In this document: positions 34,140 through 42,951 of the stretch, in pieces
Position numbering within the stretch: position 1 is the stretch's first letter
Layout: every line of letters begins with the position of its first letter
NCBI GenBank assembly: GCA_014649555.1
Contig: BMTG01000006.1
Coordinates: 1-64,000 of the forward strand
Length of the DNA: 64,000 nucleotides
Direction: 5' to 3'
Source: Streptomyces globisporus
GTDB taxonomy: Bacteria; Actinomycetota; Actinomycetes; Streptomycetales; Streptomycetaceae
Position numbers and translations under genes: made by a program
The notes under the pieces: generated by a model
Databases searched by the model: none
The model's input: the letters and a program-made list of their open reading frames with translations, nothing else
What the model was told of the DNA's origin: nothing

Positions 34140-35185
34140 ACAAGACCACACCGGCCACCGTGCCCGCGGCCGAGGCCCCGGCGCCGCTCAAGAGCGCCCC
34201 CTCGCGCCCCGAACCCCGCCCCGAGCGCTCCACCGGCTCCCGCATCGGGGAACTCGTCCAGCGCCAAGGCGTCCTCGCGGTCCTGCTGACCGTGATACTC
34301 ATCGCCTCGTTCGTCTACCCGACGTTCGCCAGCCTCGACAACGCCCGGGGCGTCACCGTCCAGGCCTCGTTCCTGGCGATCGTCGCGCTCGGCATGACCC
34401 TCGTCATCATCACCGGCGGTATCGACCTCTCCGTCGGCTCCGTCTTCGCCCTCGGCGGCGTCCTCGCCGCCTGGGCATCGCAATGGGGCTTCTTCGCCGC
34501 CCTGCTCGTCCCCCTGGTGGTCTGCGGCGCGATCGGTCTGGTCAACGGGCTGCTCATCGCCCGCGCCAACATGGCCCCCTTCATCGTCACGCTCGCCAGT
34601 CTCCTCGCGGCGCGCGGCATGCTGCTGGCCTTCACCGACGAGGGGGCCACCACCTACCTGGTGCCCAAGGACTCCGCCTTCGCCGAGCTGGGCCAGGGCA
34701 GCGTCTGGGGCTTCGGCTACCCGATCCTCATCGCGCTGGCCCTATTCGGAGCGGGCGGCCTCCTCCTCCAGCGCACCTCGTTCGGCCAGACCCTGTTCGC
34801 GGTCGGCGGCAGCAGCGACGCGGCCACCCTGATGGGCCTGCCCGTCGCCCGGACGAAGATCCTCGTCTACACCCTCAGCGGACTGCTCGCCGGACTCGCC
34901 GGAGCGCTGAACGCCGCCCGCCTCTCCTCCGGCGTCACCATCGTCGGAGTCGGCATGGAACTGGACGCGATCTCCGCCGTCGTCATCGGCGGCACGCTCC
35001 TCATCGGCGGCGCGGGTTCGATCAGCGGCACCCTCTGGGGCGTCCTGCTGCTCGCCGTGATCCAGAACCTGATCAACCAGATCGGCTCGCTCAACTCCTC
35101 GTACCAGTCGGTGGTCAGCGGTGGCTTCCTTATCGTTGTCGTGGTGGCGCAGCGTTACCTCGCACGCAGCCGGAGAACCACCTGA
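34136..35185 (+). CDS. Sugar ABC importer permease 2 (YjfF-like)
   Basis: 349 residues, same fold as permease 1 but clearly distinct: a 45-residue Pro/Ala lead, then IVALGMTLVIITGGIDLSVGS, LLIARANMAPFIVTLASLL and VVIGGTLLIGGAGSISGTLWG. It would pair with permease 1 as a heterodimer. ATG at 34136 overlaps the previous stop by 4 bp; the LacI gene follows after 46 bp. Confidence 0.92.
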   Translation: MNKTTPATVPAAEAPAPLKSAPSRPEPRPERSTGSRIGELVQRQGVLAVLLTVILIASFVYPTFASLDNARGVTVQASFLAIVALGMTLVIITGGIDLSVGSVFALGGVLAAWASQWGFFAALLVPLVVCGAIGLVNGLLIARANMAPFIVTLASLLAARGMLLAFTDEGATTYLVPKDSAFAELGQGSVWGFGYPILIALALFGAGGLLLQRTSFGQTLFAVGGSSDAATLMGLPVARTKILVYTLSGLLAGLAGALNAARLSSGVTIVGVGMELDAISAVVIGGTLLIGGAGSISGTLWGVLLLAVIQNLINQIGSLNSSYQSVVSGGFLIVVVVAQRYLARSRRTT

Positions 35186-35231
35186 GCCGTACGGATCGGG
35201 CCGTGTCGAACCAAGGAAAACAAGGAGTGCC

Positions 35232-36263
35232 GTGGGCGTCAGCCTCAAGGACGTAGCTCAACGGGCGGGCGTGTCCATCAAGACCGTGTCGAACGTGGTC
35301 AACAACTACCAGCACGTCACCCCGAAGATGCGGGCCAAGGTGCAGCAGGCGATCGATGAGCTCGGCTACCGGCCGAACCTCACCGCCCGCCATCTGCGCA
35401 AGGGACGCACCGGCATCATCGCGCTGGCCGTCCCCGAGTTCGGCAACCCGTACTTCGCGGAGCTGGCCGGCGAGGTCGTCGACGCGGCGGCCCGGCACGA
35501 CTACACCGTCCTGGTCGACCACACGGCGGGCCAGCGCGAGAAGGAGCTGCTGGTCTGCCAGGGGTTCCGCTCCCACGTCATCGACGGGCTCATCCTCAGC
35601 CCCATCCACCTGGAGACCGAGGACCTGATGGCCCGCACCGAGACCGCGCCGCTGGTGCTGCTCGGCGAACGCGAGTACGAGGCCCCGTACGACCACATCG
35701 CCATCGACAACGTGGCCGCCGCCCGCGAGGCCGTCGCCCACCTCATCGCGCTGGGCCACCGGCGTATCGCCTTCCTCGGCTCCCGCACCGGGCAGGAACG
35801 CCAGCCCGCCCATCTCCGGCTGCGCGGCTGGCGCGAGGAGCTGGCCTCCTCCGGCATCACCCCCGACGAGTCCCTGGTCGTCGTCACCGACGGCTACGGC
35901 CGCGAGGACGGGGCCGCCGCGATGGCCTCCCTCCTCGACCGGGGCGAGCGACCCGACGCGGTGTTCGCGTACAACGACCTGATCGCGATCGGGGCCATGC
36001 GCACCATCACGGAGCGCGGCCTCACCGTCCCGGACGACATCGCCGTCGTCGGCTTCGACGACATCGAGGAGAGCCGGTACGGGACCACCACCCTCACCAC
36101 CATCGCCCCCGACAAGGCGGCCATCGCCCGGCTCGCCGTCGACAGCCTCGTCGAACGCCTCGCCGGAACCCCGGTCGCCGAACCCCGGCGGCCCCGCCCC
36201 GGCTACCGCCTCGTCGTCCGCGAATCCACCACGCCCCGCGAGGCCTCCGGACCGGCCCGCTAG
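35232..36263 (+). CDS. LacI-family repressor of the furanoside locus
   Basis: 343 residues. N-terminal helix-turn-helix (SLKDVAQRAGVSIKTVSNVVN) and hinge (YRPNLTARHLRKG), then a sugar-binding core (ALAVPEFGNPYFAEL, FAYNDLIAIGAM, VVGFDDIEESRY). It is in the same direction as the importer, 46 bp downstream, with a GTG start at 35232 after AAGGAG. It most likely binds the AACGTT sites upstream of the hydrolase and importer genes and releases them when the imported sugar is present. Both the sites and the inducer are inferred. Confidence 0.9.
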   Translation: MGVSLKDVAQRAGVSIKTVSNVVNNYQHVTPKMRAKVQQAIDELGYRPNLTARHLRKGRTGIIALAVPEFGNPYFAELAGEVVDAAARHDYTVLVDHTAGQREKELLVCQGFRSHVIDGLILSPIHLETEDLMARTETAPLVLLGEREYEAPYDHIAIDNVAAAREAVAHLIALGHRRIAFLGSRTGQERQPAHLRLRGWREELASSGITPDESLVVVTDGYGREDGAAAMASLLDRGERPDAVFAYNDLIAIGAMRTITERGLTVPDDIAVVGFDDIEESRYGTTTLTTIAPDKAAIARLAVDSLVERLAGTPVAEPRRPRPGYRLVVRESTTPREASGPAR

Positions 36264-36317
36264 CGCCCCGAGGGCCTGTCGTCGCGGGGCCCCTTCCGCA
36301 CCCCCAAGGAACTCCTC

Positions 36318-37382
36318 ATGCCCACCGTGCACCGCAAACCGTTCGGCCGCGCCCACGGGCAGAGCGAGACCGGCCTCTGGACCCTCGACTCCGGCACCGG
36401 CGTCCGGGCCGAGATCCTCACCTACGGCGGTGTCCTGCACAGCCTTACGGTGCCGGACACCGCGGGCGAACCCGGCCCGGTCGTCCGCTCGCTGCCCGCG
36501 CTCGACGACTACACCGACAAGAACCCGTACTTCGGGGCGATCGTCGGCCGGTACGCCAACCGCATCGCCCACGGCCGCTTCACCCTCGACGGCACCACGC
36601 ACCACATCCCCGCCAACGACCGCGGTCACGCCCTGCACGGCGGGCCCGACGGCTTCCACACCAAGATCTGGCAGGCCACCGGGCACCGCACCGACACCGC
36701 AGCCGTCCTCCGGCTCACCCTGCACAGCCCCGACGGCGACATGGGCTTCCCCGGAGCGCTCGACGTCACCGCCACCTACACCCTGGACACCACCGGCACC
36801 CTCGCCGTCGACTACACGGCCGCCACCGACCGGCCCACCGTCGTCAACCTCACCAACCACTCCTACCTCAACCTCGGCGACGACGACATCCTCGGCCACA
36901 CCCTTGAGGTCGACGCCGACGCCTACCTCCCCGTCGACGCCGGCTCCATCCCCGAAGGCCCGCCCGCCCCGGTGACCGGCACCCCCTTCGACCTCACCAC
37001 CCCGCACCGCATCGGCGAACGCCTCGCCCACCCGGACGCCCAACTGGACCGGGCCGGCGGCTACGACCACTGCTGGGTCCTGCGCCCCGCCACCCCCGGA
37101 ACCCTGCGCCGCGCCGCCCGCCTCACCGCCCCCGGCGACCGGCGCACCCTGGAGCTGTGGACCACCGAACCGGGCCTCCAGATCTACACCGCCAACCAGC
37201 TCGACGGCGCCTTCACCGACGGCACCGGCCGCCGCCACAAGCGCCACGGCTCCCTCTGCCTGGAAACCCAGCACCTCCCGGACTCACCCAACCGCCCCGA
37301 CCACCCGAGCACGGTGCTGCGCCCCGGTGAAACCCTGCGCAGCCGCACCGAATGGCGCTTCCCGCACCTGTGGGCGGATTAG
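36318..37382 (+). CDS. galM: Aldose 1-epimerase (mutarotase)
   Basis: 354 residues, cytosolic. Interconverts alpha and beta anomers of aldoses. Family features: YGGVLHSLTVPD near the N-terminus, the sugar-binding Arg in GRYANRIAHGRF, catalytic His in LTNHSYLNL and catalytic Glu in CLETQHLPDSPN. ATG at 36318 after AAGGAACTCCTC. It is 54 bp from the LacI gene and ends the operon. As the only catabolic gene next to the importer it points to a free aldose such as galactose or arabinose entering the cell, with later steps encoded elsewhere. Confidence 0.92.
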   Translation: MPTVHRKPFGRAHGQSETGLWTLDSGTGVRAEILTYGGVLHSLTVPDTAGEPGPVVRSLPALDDYTDKNPYFGAIVGRYANRIAHGRFTLDGTTHHIPANDRGHALHGGPDGFHTKIWQATGHRTDTAAVLRLTLHSPDGDMGFPGALDVTATYTLDTTGTLAVDYTAATDRPTVVNLTNHSYLNLGDDDILGHTLEVDADAYLPVDAGSIPEGPPAPVTGTPFDLTTPHRIGERLAHPDAQLDRAGGYDHCWVLRPATPGTLRRAARLTAPGDRRTLELWTTEPGLQIYTANQLDGAFTDGTGRRHKRHGSLCLETQHLPDSPNRPDHPSTVLRPGETLRSRTEWRFPHLWAD

Positions 37383-37503
37383 GCGCGCATCCGGGCGGCC
37401 GGGCCGGGCGACCCTGTACGGGACAAGAGCGCCCGGGCACTCAGAACGACCAACCTGCTGAGTTACCCGCAATGGGCTGCCCGGACCGCGTGATCCGCCA
37501 CGC

Positions 37504-38436
37504 TCATGAGCCGGCTCGTACCAGGCTCTCGATATCGGGGGGTAGCTTGCTCTGTGCGTTGAGCACTGTGTGACCGACCTGATCCACGGTCAGACCTACT
37601 GCTGCCGACAGGTCGGCGTCGTACAGACGGGTCCCCGTCAGATGTGTCTCCCTGAGGCTGGTGCCGCCCAGATCCGCTCCCCTCAGGAAGGCACCTTCGA
37701 GGTGGGCACGGTCGAGCCACGCACCGGAGAGTCGCGTCTCTCTGAGCCACGCCTCTTCCAGGCGCGCGCCGATGAGGTTGGCCCCCTCCAGGCGTGCACC
37801 GGCGAGGCGCACGCGCTCCAGCCGGGCTTCCTGGAGGTCCGCTCCACGCAAGTCCGTGCGCCGAAGATCTATCCGGAACGGTTCCTTCACGGGTGGCCGT
37901 CGTCCCAGAACCGTCAAGGCCGCCTGAACGGATTCTTCCGGCTCCGTGGGACGGGCAACGCCGTGCTCGTCCCCACGGGCGCGCGGTCCCGCACGAACGC
38001 AGCGAGAACTTCCACCACGGTGAGGTGGTCCTTGGCGGAATCCCGCATGATCCGCTCGAGCGCGTAGATCCCGCCCAGGCGCTCGACCGCACGCTCCGAG
38101 GCAAGCAGCTTGATGGCTTCGACATAGTGGGCGGTCACCTGGCCGTCCCGGGCGATCTCGGCTTGCTCGCGGTCCCGGGTACGCGTGTGCCGCAGCGTGC
38201 GGTCGGTGTAGTAGAGGCCGGCCCCGGCAACCGCACCGGCGCCGAGGGCTATCAGCGTGGTGCGGAATCCCGTGATCACCAGCCCTTCGGCCGGCTGAAG
38301 ATCTCCTCGGTCCAGCCGGTCGCCGTCCAGCAGCCACGGGCCCTGCCAGAGGAGCAGGGCGTAGCCGACGAAGGCGACCGCGAGCAGCGCCATGACCCAT
38401 GCACGTATCCGGCTGCGCTTCATACGCGGGAGCATG
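37504..38436 (-). pseudogene. Membrane pentapeptide-repeat protein, frameshifted
   Basis: Two minus-strand frames make one familiar Streptomyces protein. The first (38436 down to 37914) has two membrane helices (WVMALLAVAFVGYALLLW; LIALGAGAVAGAGLYY) and the linker ERLGGIYALERIMRDS...VVEVLAAFVRDRAP. The second (stop 37504) continues in another frame with PTEPEESVQAALTVLGRR and pentapeptide repeats (LRGADL, LEGANL, LEGAFL, about 18 units). In intact relatives these parts are joined, so a one- or two-base indel lies near 37930-37985. It may be a true pseudogene or a sequencing error. Role of the family unknown. Confidence 0.75.
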
Positions 38437-38584
38437 TCCTGGGGCGCTCCGCCGTATGCCTGCCGACCGTGACCTCGCACGCGGTCCTGGCGCCTTCCTC
38501 GGGATGATCCCGGGCGAGCGGAGCCCCACTGCTTCAGCCCGGTCCGCCCGGAATGGACGGCCGGGCCCGGTTGTTCGCACGGTC

Positions 38585-39001
38585 ATGACCTTCTCCGTTG
38601 ACGTGACCGTGCGGGGCTACGAGCTCGACACCCAGGGCCACCTGAACCAGGCCGTCTACCTGCAGTACGCGGAGCACGCCCGCTGGGAACTGCTGCGCGC
38701 CGCCGGACTGCCCCAGGAGAAGCTGCTGGCCGACGGGATCGGCCCGGTGCAGCTGGAGGTGACGGTCAGGTACCGCCGGGAGCTGCGCGGCGGCGAGCGC
38801 GTACGGGTCACCTGCCGGTTCGACTACGGCACGGGCAAGACGTTCACCCTGGAGCAGCGGATCCTCAAGGAGGACGGCACGGTGGCCGCGGAGATCACCG
38901 GAGTCGCCGGCGTCCTCGACCTGACCGAACGCCGCCTCGTCCCGGACCCGCAGGGCCGCTTGGCAGCGCTGGCGGGCAACCCGGACCTGCTGACGGGCTG
39001 A
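38585..39001 (+). CDS. Acyl-CoA/ACP thioesterase of the 4HBT hot-dog fold
   Basis: 138 residues, cytosolic. Hot-dog fold markers: VRGYELDTQGHLNQAVYLQYAEHARW, with Asp15 (DTQGHLN) in the catalytic position of 4-hydroxybenzoyl-CoA-type thioesterases, then VRYRRELRGGERVRV. Length is typical. The ATG at 38585 begins the conserved sequence; an upstream extension in the same frame is unsupported. Acyl substrate unknown. Confidence 0.85.
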   Translation: MTFSVDVTVRGYELDTQGHLNQAVYLQYAEHARWELLRAAGLPQEKLLADGIGPVQLEVTVRYRRELRGGERVRVTCRFDYGTGKTFTLEQRILKEDGTVAAEITGVAGVLDLTERRLVPDPQGRLAALAGNPDLLTG

Positions 39002-39050
39002 GCGCGGGCGGGGAGGGCGGAGGCCGCTTCCCTCGTCCGCGCGGGAAGGT

Positions 39051-39085
39051 GAGGGCGCCCCGTCCATCACGGGCGGGGCGCCCTC
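39051..39085. terminator. Hairpin terminator between thioesterase and EF-hand genes
   Basis: GAGGGCGCCCCG (39051-39062) pairs perfectly with 39074-39085 across an 11-nt loop. It lies between converging genes and can serve both. Confidence 0.8.
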
Positions 39086-39109
39086 CACCAGCCGGCTATG
39101 AGAGCCCGG

Positions 39110-39643
39110 TCAGACGGGTGTACCGACGACCAGGTGGTCTCCGGGGATACCGGCCTTGCCCGGGGCGTAGTAGTCCTTGATCCCGGTGACCCAGGTCTCC
39201 ACCCGGATCCGGTCACCGTCCGTCGGCTCGAAGGCGTCGAAGAGCGCGTCGATGTTCTCCGCCTCGAACCCGATCGCCCGCATCAGCGCCATGAACAGCG
39301 GGCGCTCGATCAGTCCGTCGCCGTCCGGGTCGCCCAGGGCGGCCAGCGCCTCGGCGAACACAGCGATGGTGGCGTCGAACCGCTCCGGCGACAGCACGCA
39401 CGCCGTGAACTCCTCGAAGCTGATCTCGCCGTTCCCGTCGGCGTCCAGCTCCGTCAGCAGGGTCGTCCAGTACCGCCTGAACGCCGCGCGCATCGCGTCC
39501 TTCGCCGCCTGGTCCGACGCGTGCGCCTCGCGGACGACCCGCTCGGCCATGAGATCGAAGTCGTCCTGCTCCAGGACGCCGTTGGCATTGGCGTCGAACA
39601 GGGAGAAAACGAGCGCGACCCGCCTGGTGGCCTCAGTGCCCAT
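39110..39643 (-). CDS. Four-EF-hand calcium-binding protein (calerythrin-like)
   Basis: 177 residues, cytosolic. Four EF-hand loops: DANANGVLEQDD (about 18-29), DADGNGEISFEE (about 66-77), DPDGDGLIERPL (about 104-115) and the shorter EPTDGDRIRVE (about 138-149). Loops 1-3 keep the alternating acidic ligands; loop 4 starts with Glu and looks weakened. Length and spacing match actinomycete calerythrin/CalD-type calcium buffers. ATG at 39643. It is a single gene. Confidence 0.9.
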   Translation of the reverse strand: MGTEATRRVALVFSLFDANANGVLEQDDFDLMAERVVREAHASDQAAKDAMRAAFRRYWTTLLTELDADGNGEISFEEFTACVLSPERFDATIAVFAEALAALGDPDGDGLIERPLFMALMRAIGFEAENIDALFDAFEPTDGDRIRVETWVTGIKDYYAPGKAGIPGDHLVVGTPV

Positions 39644-39924
39644 GAATCCGTCACCCTTCTCCGCACGTCACGTTCTACCGGCCGGCCCGGTTGCCGAGCC
39701 GGCCCACCCACTGTCCAGCCGGGCGGCGGCATACACGGCGAAAGCGGTGATGCCTTCACCTGAAGGACGTACCCCGGCCCGCGTAAACGTCGAGTCGAGG
39801 CAGACGAAGGGGCTCACGGATCCCGCACGCCCCCCCGGTGCGGGCCGAACGAAAGGCTCTACCCTGGGCGGATGCGCCACCCCTCCGCCGCGAGCGGTCC
39901 CCGTACCGTCCAGGGCCGCCTCCC

Positions 39925-40698
39925 ATGACCAGGGAGACCCGCACGCTCCCCGCGCTCGCGCCCGGCTCGGTGGAGACACCGTTCGTCATCAAGGACTACG
40001 GCGAGGTCGTCTCCCACGACACGCACTGGGACGCGCACTCCCACCCCTTCCACGAGCTGCTCTGGAACGAGCGCGGCGCCTCCACGGCGGTGGTCGGTGA
40101 ACGCGTCTGGACGATCACCCCCACGCTCGGCCTCTGGATGCCCGCGGGCACCCTCCACACCGGCGCGGCGACCGCCGGTACCTGGCTGCGCGCCAGCTTC
40201 TTCGGCTTCCGGACCACCGCGTCGATCTCCGACACCCCGGTCGCCGTGGAGATCACTCCGCTGCTGCGCCTGCTCCTCGAACGGCTCGGCGAGCCCGGCC
40301 TCGCCGCGTCCTCGCGGGCCGCGACCGAGGCGCTGGTGCTCGACGTGCTCACCCCGTCGCCCCGCGAACTGCTCGTCCGGGTCCCGGTCTCCGACCTGCT
40401 GCGCCCGATCGCCGACGTGGTGCGCGAGGACCCGGCCGACCAGCGGACGCTGAGCGACTGGGCGTCCGCTCTCGGCGTCAGTACCCGTACGGTCGCCCGG
40501 GCGTTCACCGCCCAGACCGGCATGAGCTTCGTCCGCTGGGTCGCGGCGGTGCGCGCCCAGCACGCGATCGGCCTGCTGGCCCGCGGATGGGACGTGGAGA
40601 GCGTGGCCGAACAGGTCGGCTACCGCTCGGCGAGCGCGTTCGGCGTCGCCTTCCGGCGTACGACGGGACTCACCCCGGGGACCTTCCGGCCTGCCTGA
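39925..40698 (+). CDS. AraC-family transcription regulator with N-terminal cupin
   Basis: 257 residues. An N-terminal cupin-like sensor (about 20-100; HWDAHSHPFHELLWNERG, WMPAGTLHTG) and a C-terminal double helix-turn-helix (about 170-255; LSDWASALGVSTRTVARAF, VESVAEQVGYRSASAFGVAFRRTTG). It lies 178 bp upstream of the siderophore importer and may control it, as AraC regulators of siderophore uptake often do; sensing is inferred. ATG at 39925 starts the conserved part. Confidence 0.88.
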   Translation: MTRETRTLPALAPGSVETPFVIKDYGEVVSHDTHWDAHSHPFHELLWNERGASTAVVGERVWTITPTLGLWMPAGTLHTGAATAGTWLRASFFGFRTTASISDTPVAVEITPLLRLLLERLGEPGLAASSRAATEALVLDVLTPSPRELLVRVPVSDLLRPIADVVREDPADQRTLSDWASALGVSTRTVARAFTAQTGMSFVRWVAAVRAQHAIGLLARGWDVESVAEQVGYRSASAFGVAFRRTTGLTPGTFRPA

Positions 40699-40779
40699 CC
40701 GCCGACCTGGATGTCCGTATCACTACAGCGGATGTCTCAAACGCTTGATTGCGACAGCCGGGCCCCTCTCATAAGGTTC

Positions 40780-40798
40780 CAAGGCAAGCCTTACCTAA
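40780..40798. promoter_or_regulatory. Iron box (DmdR/IdeR-type operator)
   Basis: The 19-bp site containing AAGGCAAGCCTTACCTAA fits the IdeR/DmdR consensus TWAGGTWAGSCTWACCTWA at 17 of 19 positions. It lies 79 bp upstream of the siderophore-binding lipoprotein start, so the importer should be repressed by DmdR when iron is plentiful. Confidence 0.85.
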
Positions 40799-40876
40799 GC
40801 CAGCGAGGATCGCGTCAGCCACTGACGTACGCGTCCCGCCGCGGCCCCCGACATCCGGAAAGCCGGGTACACACCC

Positions 40877-41911
40877 ATGTCTTCACACCGCCTCCGCCTG
40901 CTCGTCGTGGCGGCCGCCCTCGTCGGCGTGTCCGCCTGCGGCGGGACCTCCGACACCGGGAACAAGGTCGACGAGGGCCGCTCCGGCGGCGCGTTCCCCC
41001 TGACCGTCGAGCACGCCCTGGGCAAGACCACCATCCCCGCCAAGCCCAAGCGCGTCGCGACCGTCAACTGGGCCAACCACGAAGTCCCGCTCGCGCTCGG
41101 CGTCGTGCCCGTCGGCATGGCCGCGGCCAACTTCGGCGACGACGACAAGAACGGCGTGCTGCCCTGGGTCGAGGAGAAGCTCGACGAGCTGAAGGCCAAG
41201 ACGCCGGTGCTGTTCGACGAGACGGACGGCATCGACTTCGAGGCCGTCGCCGACACGAAGCCCGACGTCATCCTCGCCGCCTACTCGGGTCTGACCAAGA
41301 AGGACTACGAGACCCTCAGCGAGATCGCCCCCGTCGTCGCCTACCCGGACGCTGCCTGGGCGACGCCGTGGCGCGAGATCATCCGGACGAACAGCAAGGC
41401 GATCGGGCTCGCCGACGAGGGCGAGAGGCTGATCAAGGAGCTCGACGGGGACATAGCCAAGACCGCCGCCAAGTACCCGCAGCTCAAGGGCAAGTCGGCG
41501 ATGTTCATGACGCACGTCGACCCCAACGACGTCAGCGAGGTCGGCTTCTACACCACGCACGACACCCGTACCCAGTTCTTCCAGGACCTCGGGATGAAGA
41601 TCCCCGGCTCCATCGCGAAGGCGTCCGAGGGCACGGACAAGTTCGCCCTCACCAAGAGCGCCGAGCAGATCGACGCCTTCGACGACGTCGACATCATCAC
41701 CGGCTACGGTGACGACACCGGTGAGCTGCTGAAGACCATCACCAAGGACCCGCTGCTCTCGAAGATCCCCGCCGTCGAGCGCGGCTCCACCTACCTCCTG
41801 CCCGGCAGCAGCCCGCTGGCCACCGCCGCCAACCCGACGCCGTTGTCGATCAGTTACGTGCTGGACGACTACGCCGCCGCCCTCGCCGAGGCCGCGGACA
41901 AGGTCAAGTGA
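40877..41911 (+). CDS. Ferric-siderophore-binding lipoprotein (FecB/FepB type)
   Basis: 344 residues. Lipoprotein signal with lipobox GVSAC, then a two-lobed class III binding fold (PF01497): IPAKPKRVATVNWANHEVPLALGVVPVG, EAVADTKPDVILAAYSG, YETLSEIAPVVAYP. It captures an iron-siderophore at the cell surface for the two FecCD permeases downstream. ATG at 40877. The permease GTG overlaps its stop by 4 bp. An iron box precedes it. Which siderophore is not evident. Confidence 0.92.
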   Translation: MSSHRLRLLVVAAALVGVSACGGTSDTGNKVDEGRSGGAFPLTVEHALGKTTIPAKPKRVATVNWANHEVPLALGVVPVGMAAANFGDDDKNGVLPWVEEKLDELKAKTPVLFDETDGIDFEAVADTKPDVILAAYSGLTKKDYETLSEIAPVVAYPDAAWATPWREIIRTNSKAIGLADEGERLIKELDGDIAKTAAKYPQLKGKSAMFMTHVDPNDVSEVGFYTTHDTRTQFFQDLGMKIPGSIAKASEGTDKFALTKSAEQIDAFDDVDIITGYGDDTGELLKTITKDPLLSKIPAVERGSTYLLPGSSPLATAANPTPLSISYVLDDYAAALAEAADKVK

Positions 41912-42951
41912 CCACGCTCGACACCCGCACCCCGCCGGACGCCGTCACCACCAGGCGTCCGGCGAGCGTGCGCCTGCTGTGGGTCCTGCTCTCCGTGCTC
42001 GCCCTGGCGGCCGTGATGGTCGCCTCCGTCGCCTTCGGCTCGCGCGACGTGCCGTGGTCCGACGTCGTCGCGGCGTTCGGCGGCTCGGACGACACCCTGG
42101 GGCAGGCGGCCGCGACCAAACGCATTCCCCGTACCGTTCTCGCCGTTGTCATCGGCGCGGCGCTGGGCCTCGCGGGCGGCGTCATGCAGGGCGTGACCCG
42201 TAACCCGCTCGCCGATCCGGGCATCCTCGGCGTCAACATGGGGGCCTCCCTCGCCGTCGTCACGGCCGTCGCGTTCTTCGGGCTCACCTCGCCGACCGGC
42301 TACATCTGGGTCGCCATCGTGGGCGCCGCGTTGTCCGCCCTGTTCGTCCACACCGTCGGCACGCTCGGCAGGGGAGGGGCGACCCCGCTCAAGCTCGCGC
42401 TCGCCGGGGCCGCCACATCGGCCGCCTTCGCCTCGCTCGTCAGCGCGGTCATCCTGCCGCGCAACGACATCGCCGGGAGCTTCAAGCTCTGGCAGATCGG
42501 CGGCGTCGGCGGCGCGTCCTTCGAACGCATCGCCCAGGTCGCGCCGTTCCTCGCCGTCGGCTTCGCCGTCTGCCTGCTCTCCGCCCGGGCCCTCAACTCC
42601 CTCGCCCTGGGGGACGAGCTGGCCGCCGGTCTCGGTGAACGGGTCGCCGTCGCACGGGCGGTGGCCGCCCTCGGAGCCGTCCTGCTGTGCGGAGCCGCCA
42701 CCGCCGTCGCCGGACCGATCGGCTTCGTCGGCCTCGTCGTCCCGCACACCTGCCGGCTCCTCGTCGGCGTCGACCACCGCTGGCTCCTGCCGCTCTCCAC
42801 GGTGCTCGGCGGGGTCCTGCTCACCGCCGCCGACGTCGTCGGCCGGATCGTGGCCCGCCCCTCCGAGATCGACGTCGGCATCGTCACGGCCCTGATCGGG
42901 GCCCCGTTCTTCATCTACATCGTCCGCCGACAGAAGGTACGTGCCCTGTGA
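41908..42951 (+). CDS. Siderophore ABC importer permease (FecCD) 1
   Basis: 347 residues, about nine to ten helices. FecCD hallmarks: KRIPRTVLAVVIGAALGLAGGVMQGVTRNPLADPGILG and GPIGFVGLVVPHTCRLLVGVDHR (the coupling helix region). GTG start overlaps the binding-protein stop, and its own stop overlaps the next permease. It forms a heterodimer with permease 2. Confidence 0.93.
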   Translation: MTTLDTRTPPDAVTTRRPASVRLLWVLLSVLALAAVMVASVAFGSRDVPWSDVVAAFGGSDDTLGQAAATKRIPRTVLAVVIGAALGLAGGVMQGVTRNPLADPGILGVNMGASLAVVTAVAFFGLTSPTGYIWVAIVGAALSALFVHTVGTLGRGGATPLKLALAGAATSAAFASLVSAVILPRNDIAGSFKLWQIGGVGGASFERIAQVAPFLAVGFAVCLLSARALNSLALGDELAAGLGERVAVARAVAALGAVLLCGAATAVAGPIGFVGLVVPHTCRLLVGVDHRWLLPLSTVLGGVLLTAADVVGRIVARPSEIDVGIVTALIGAPFFIYIVRRQKVRAL

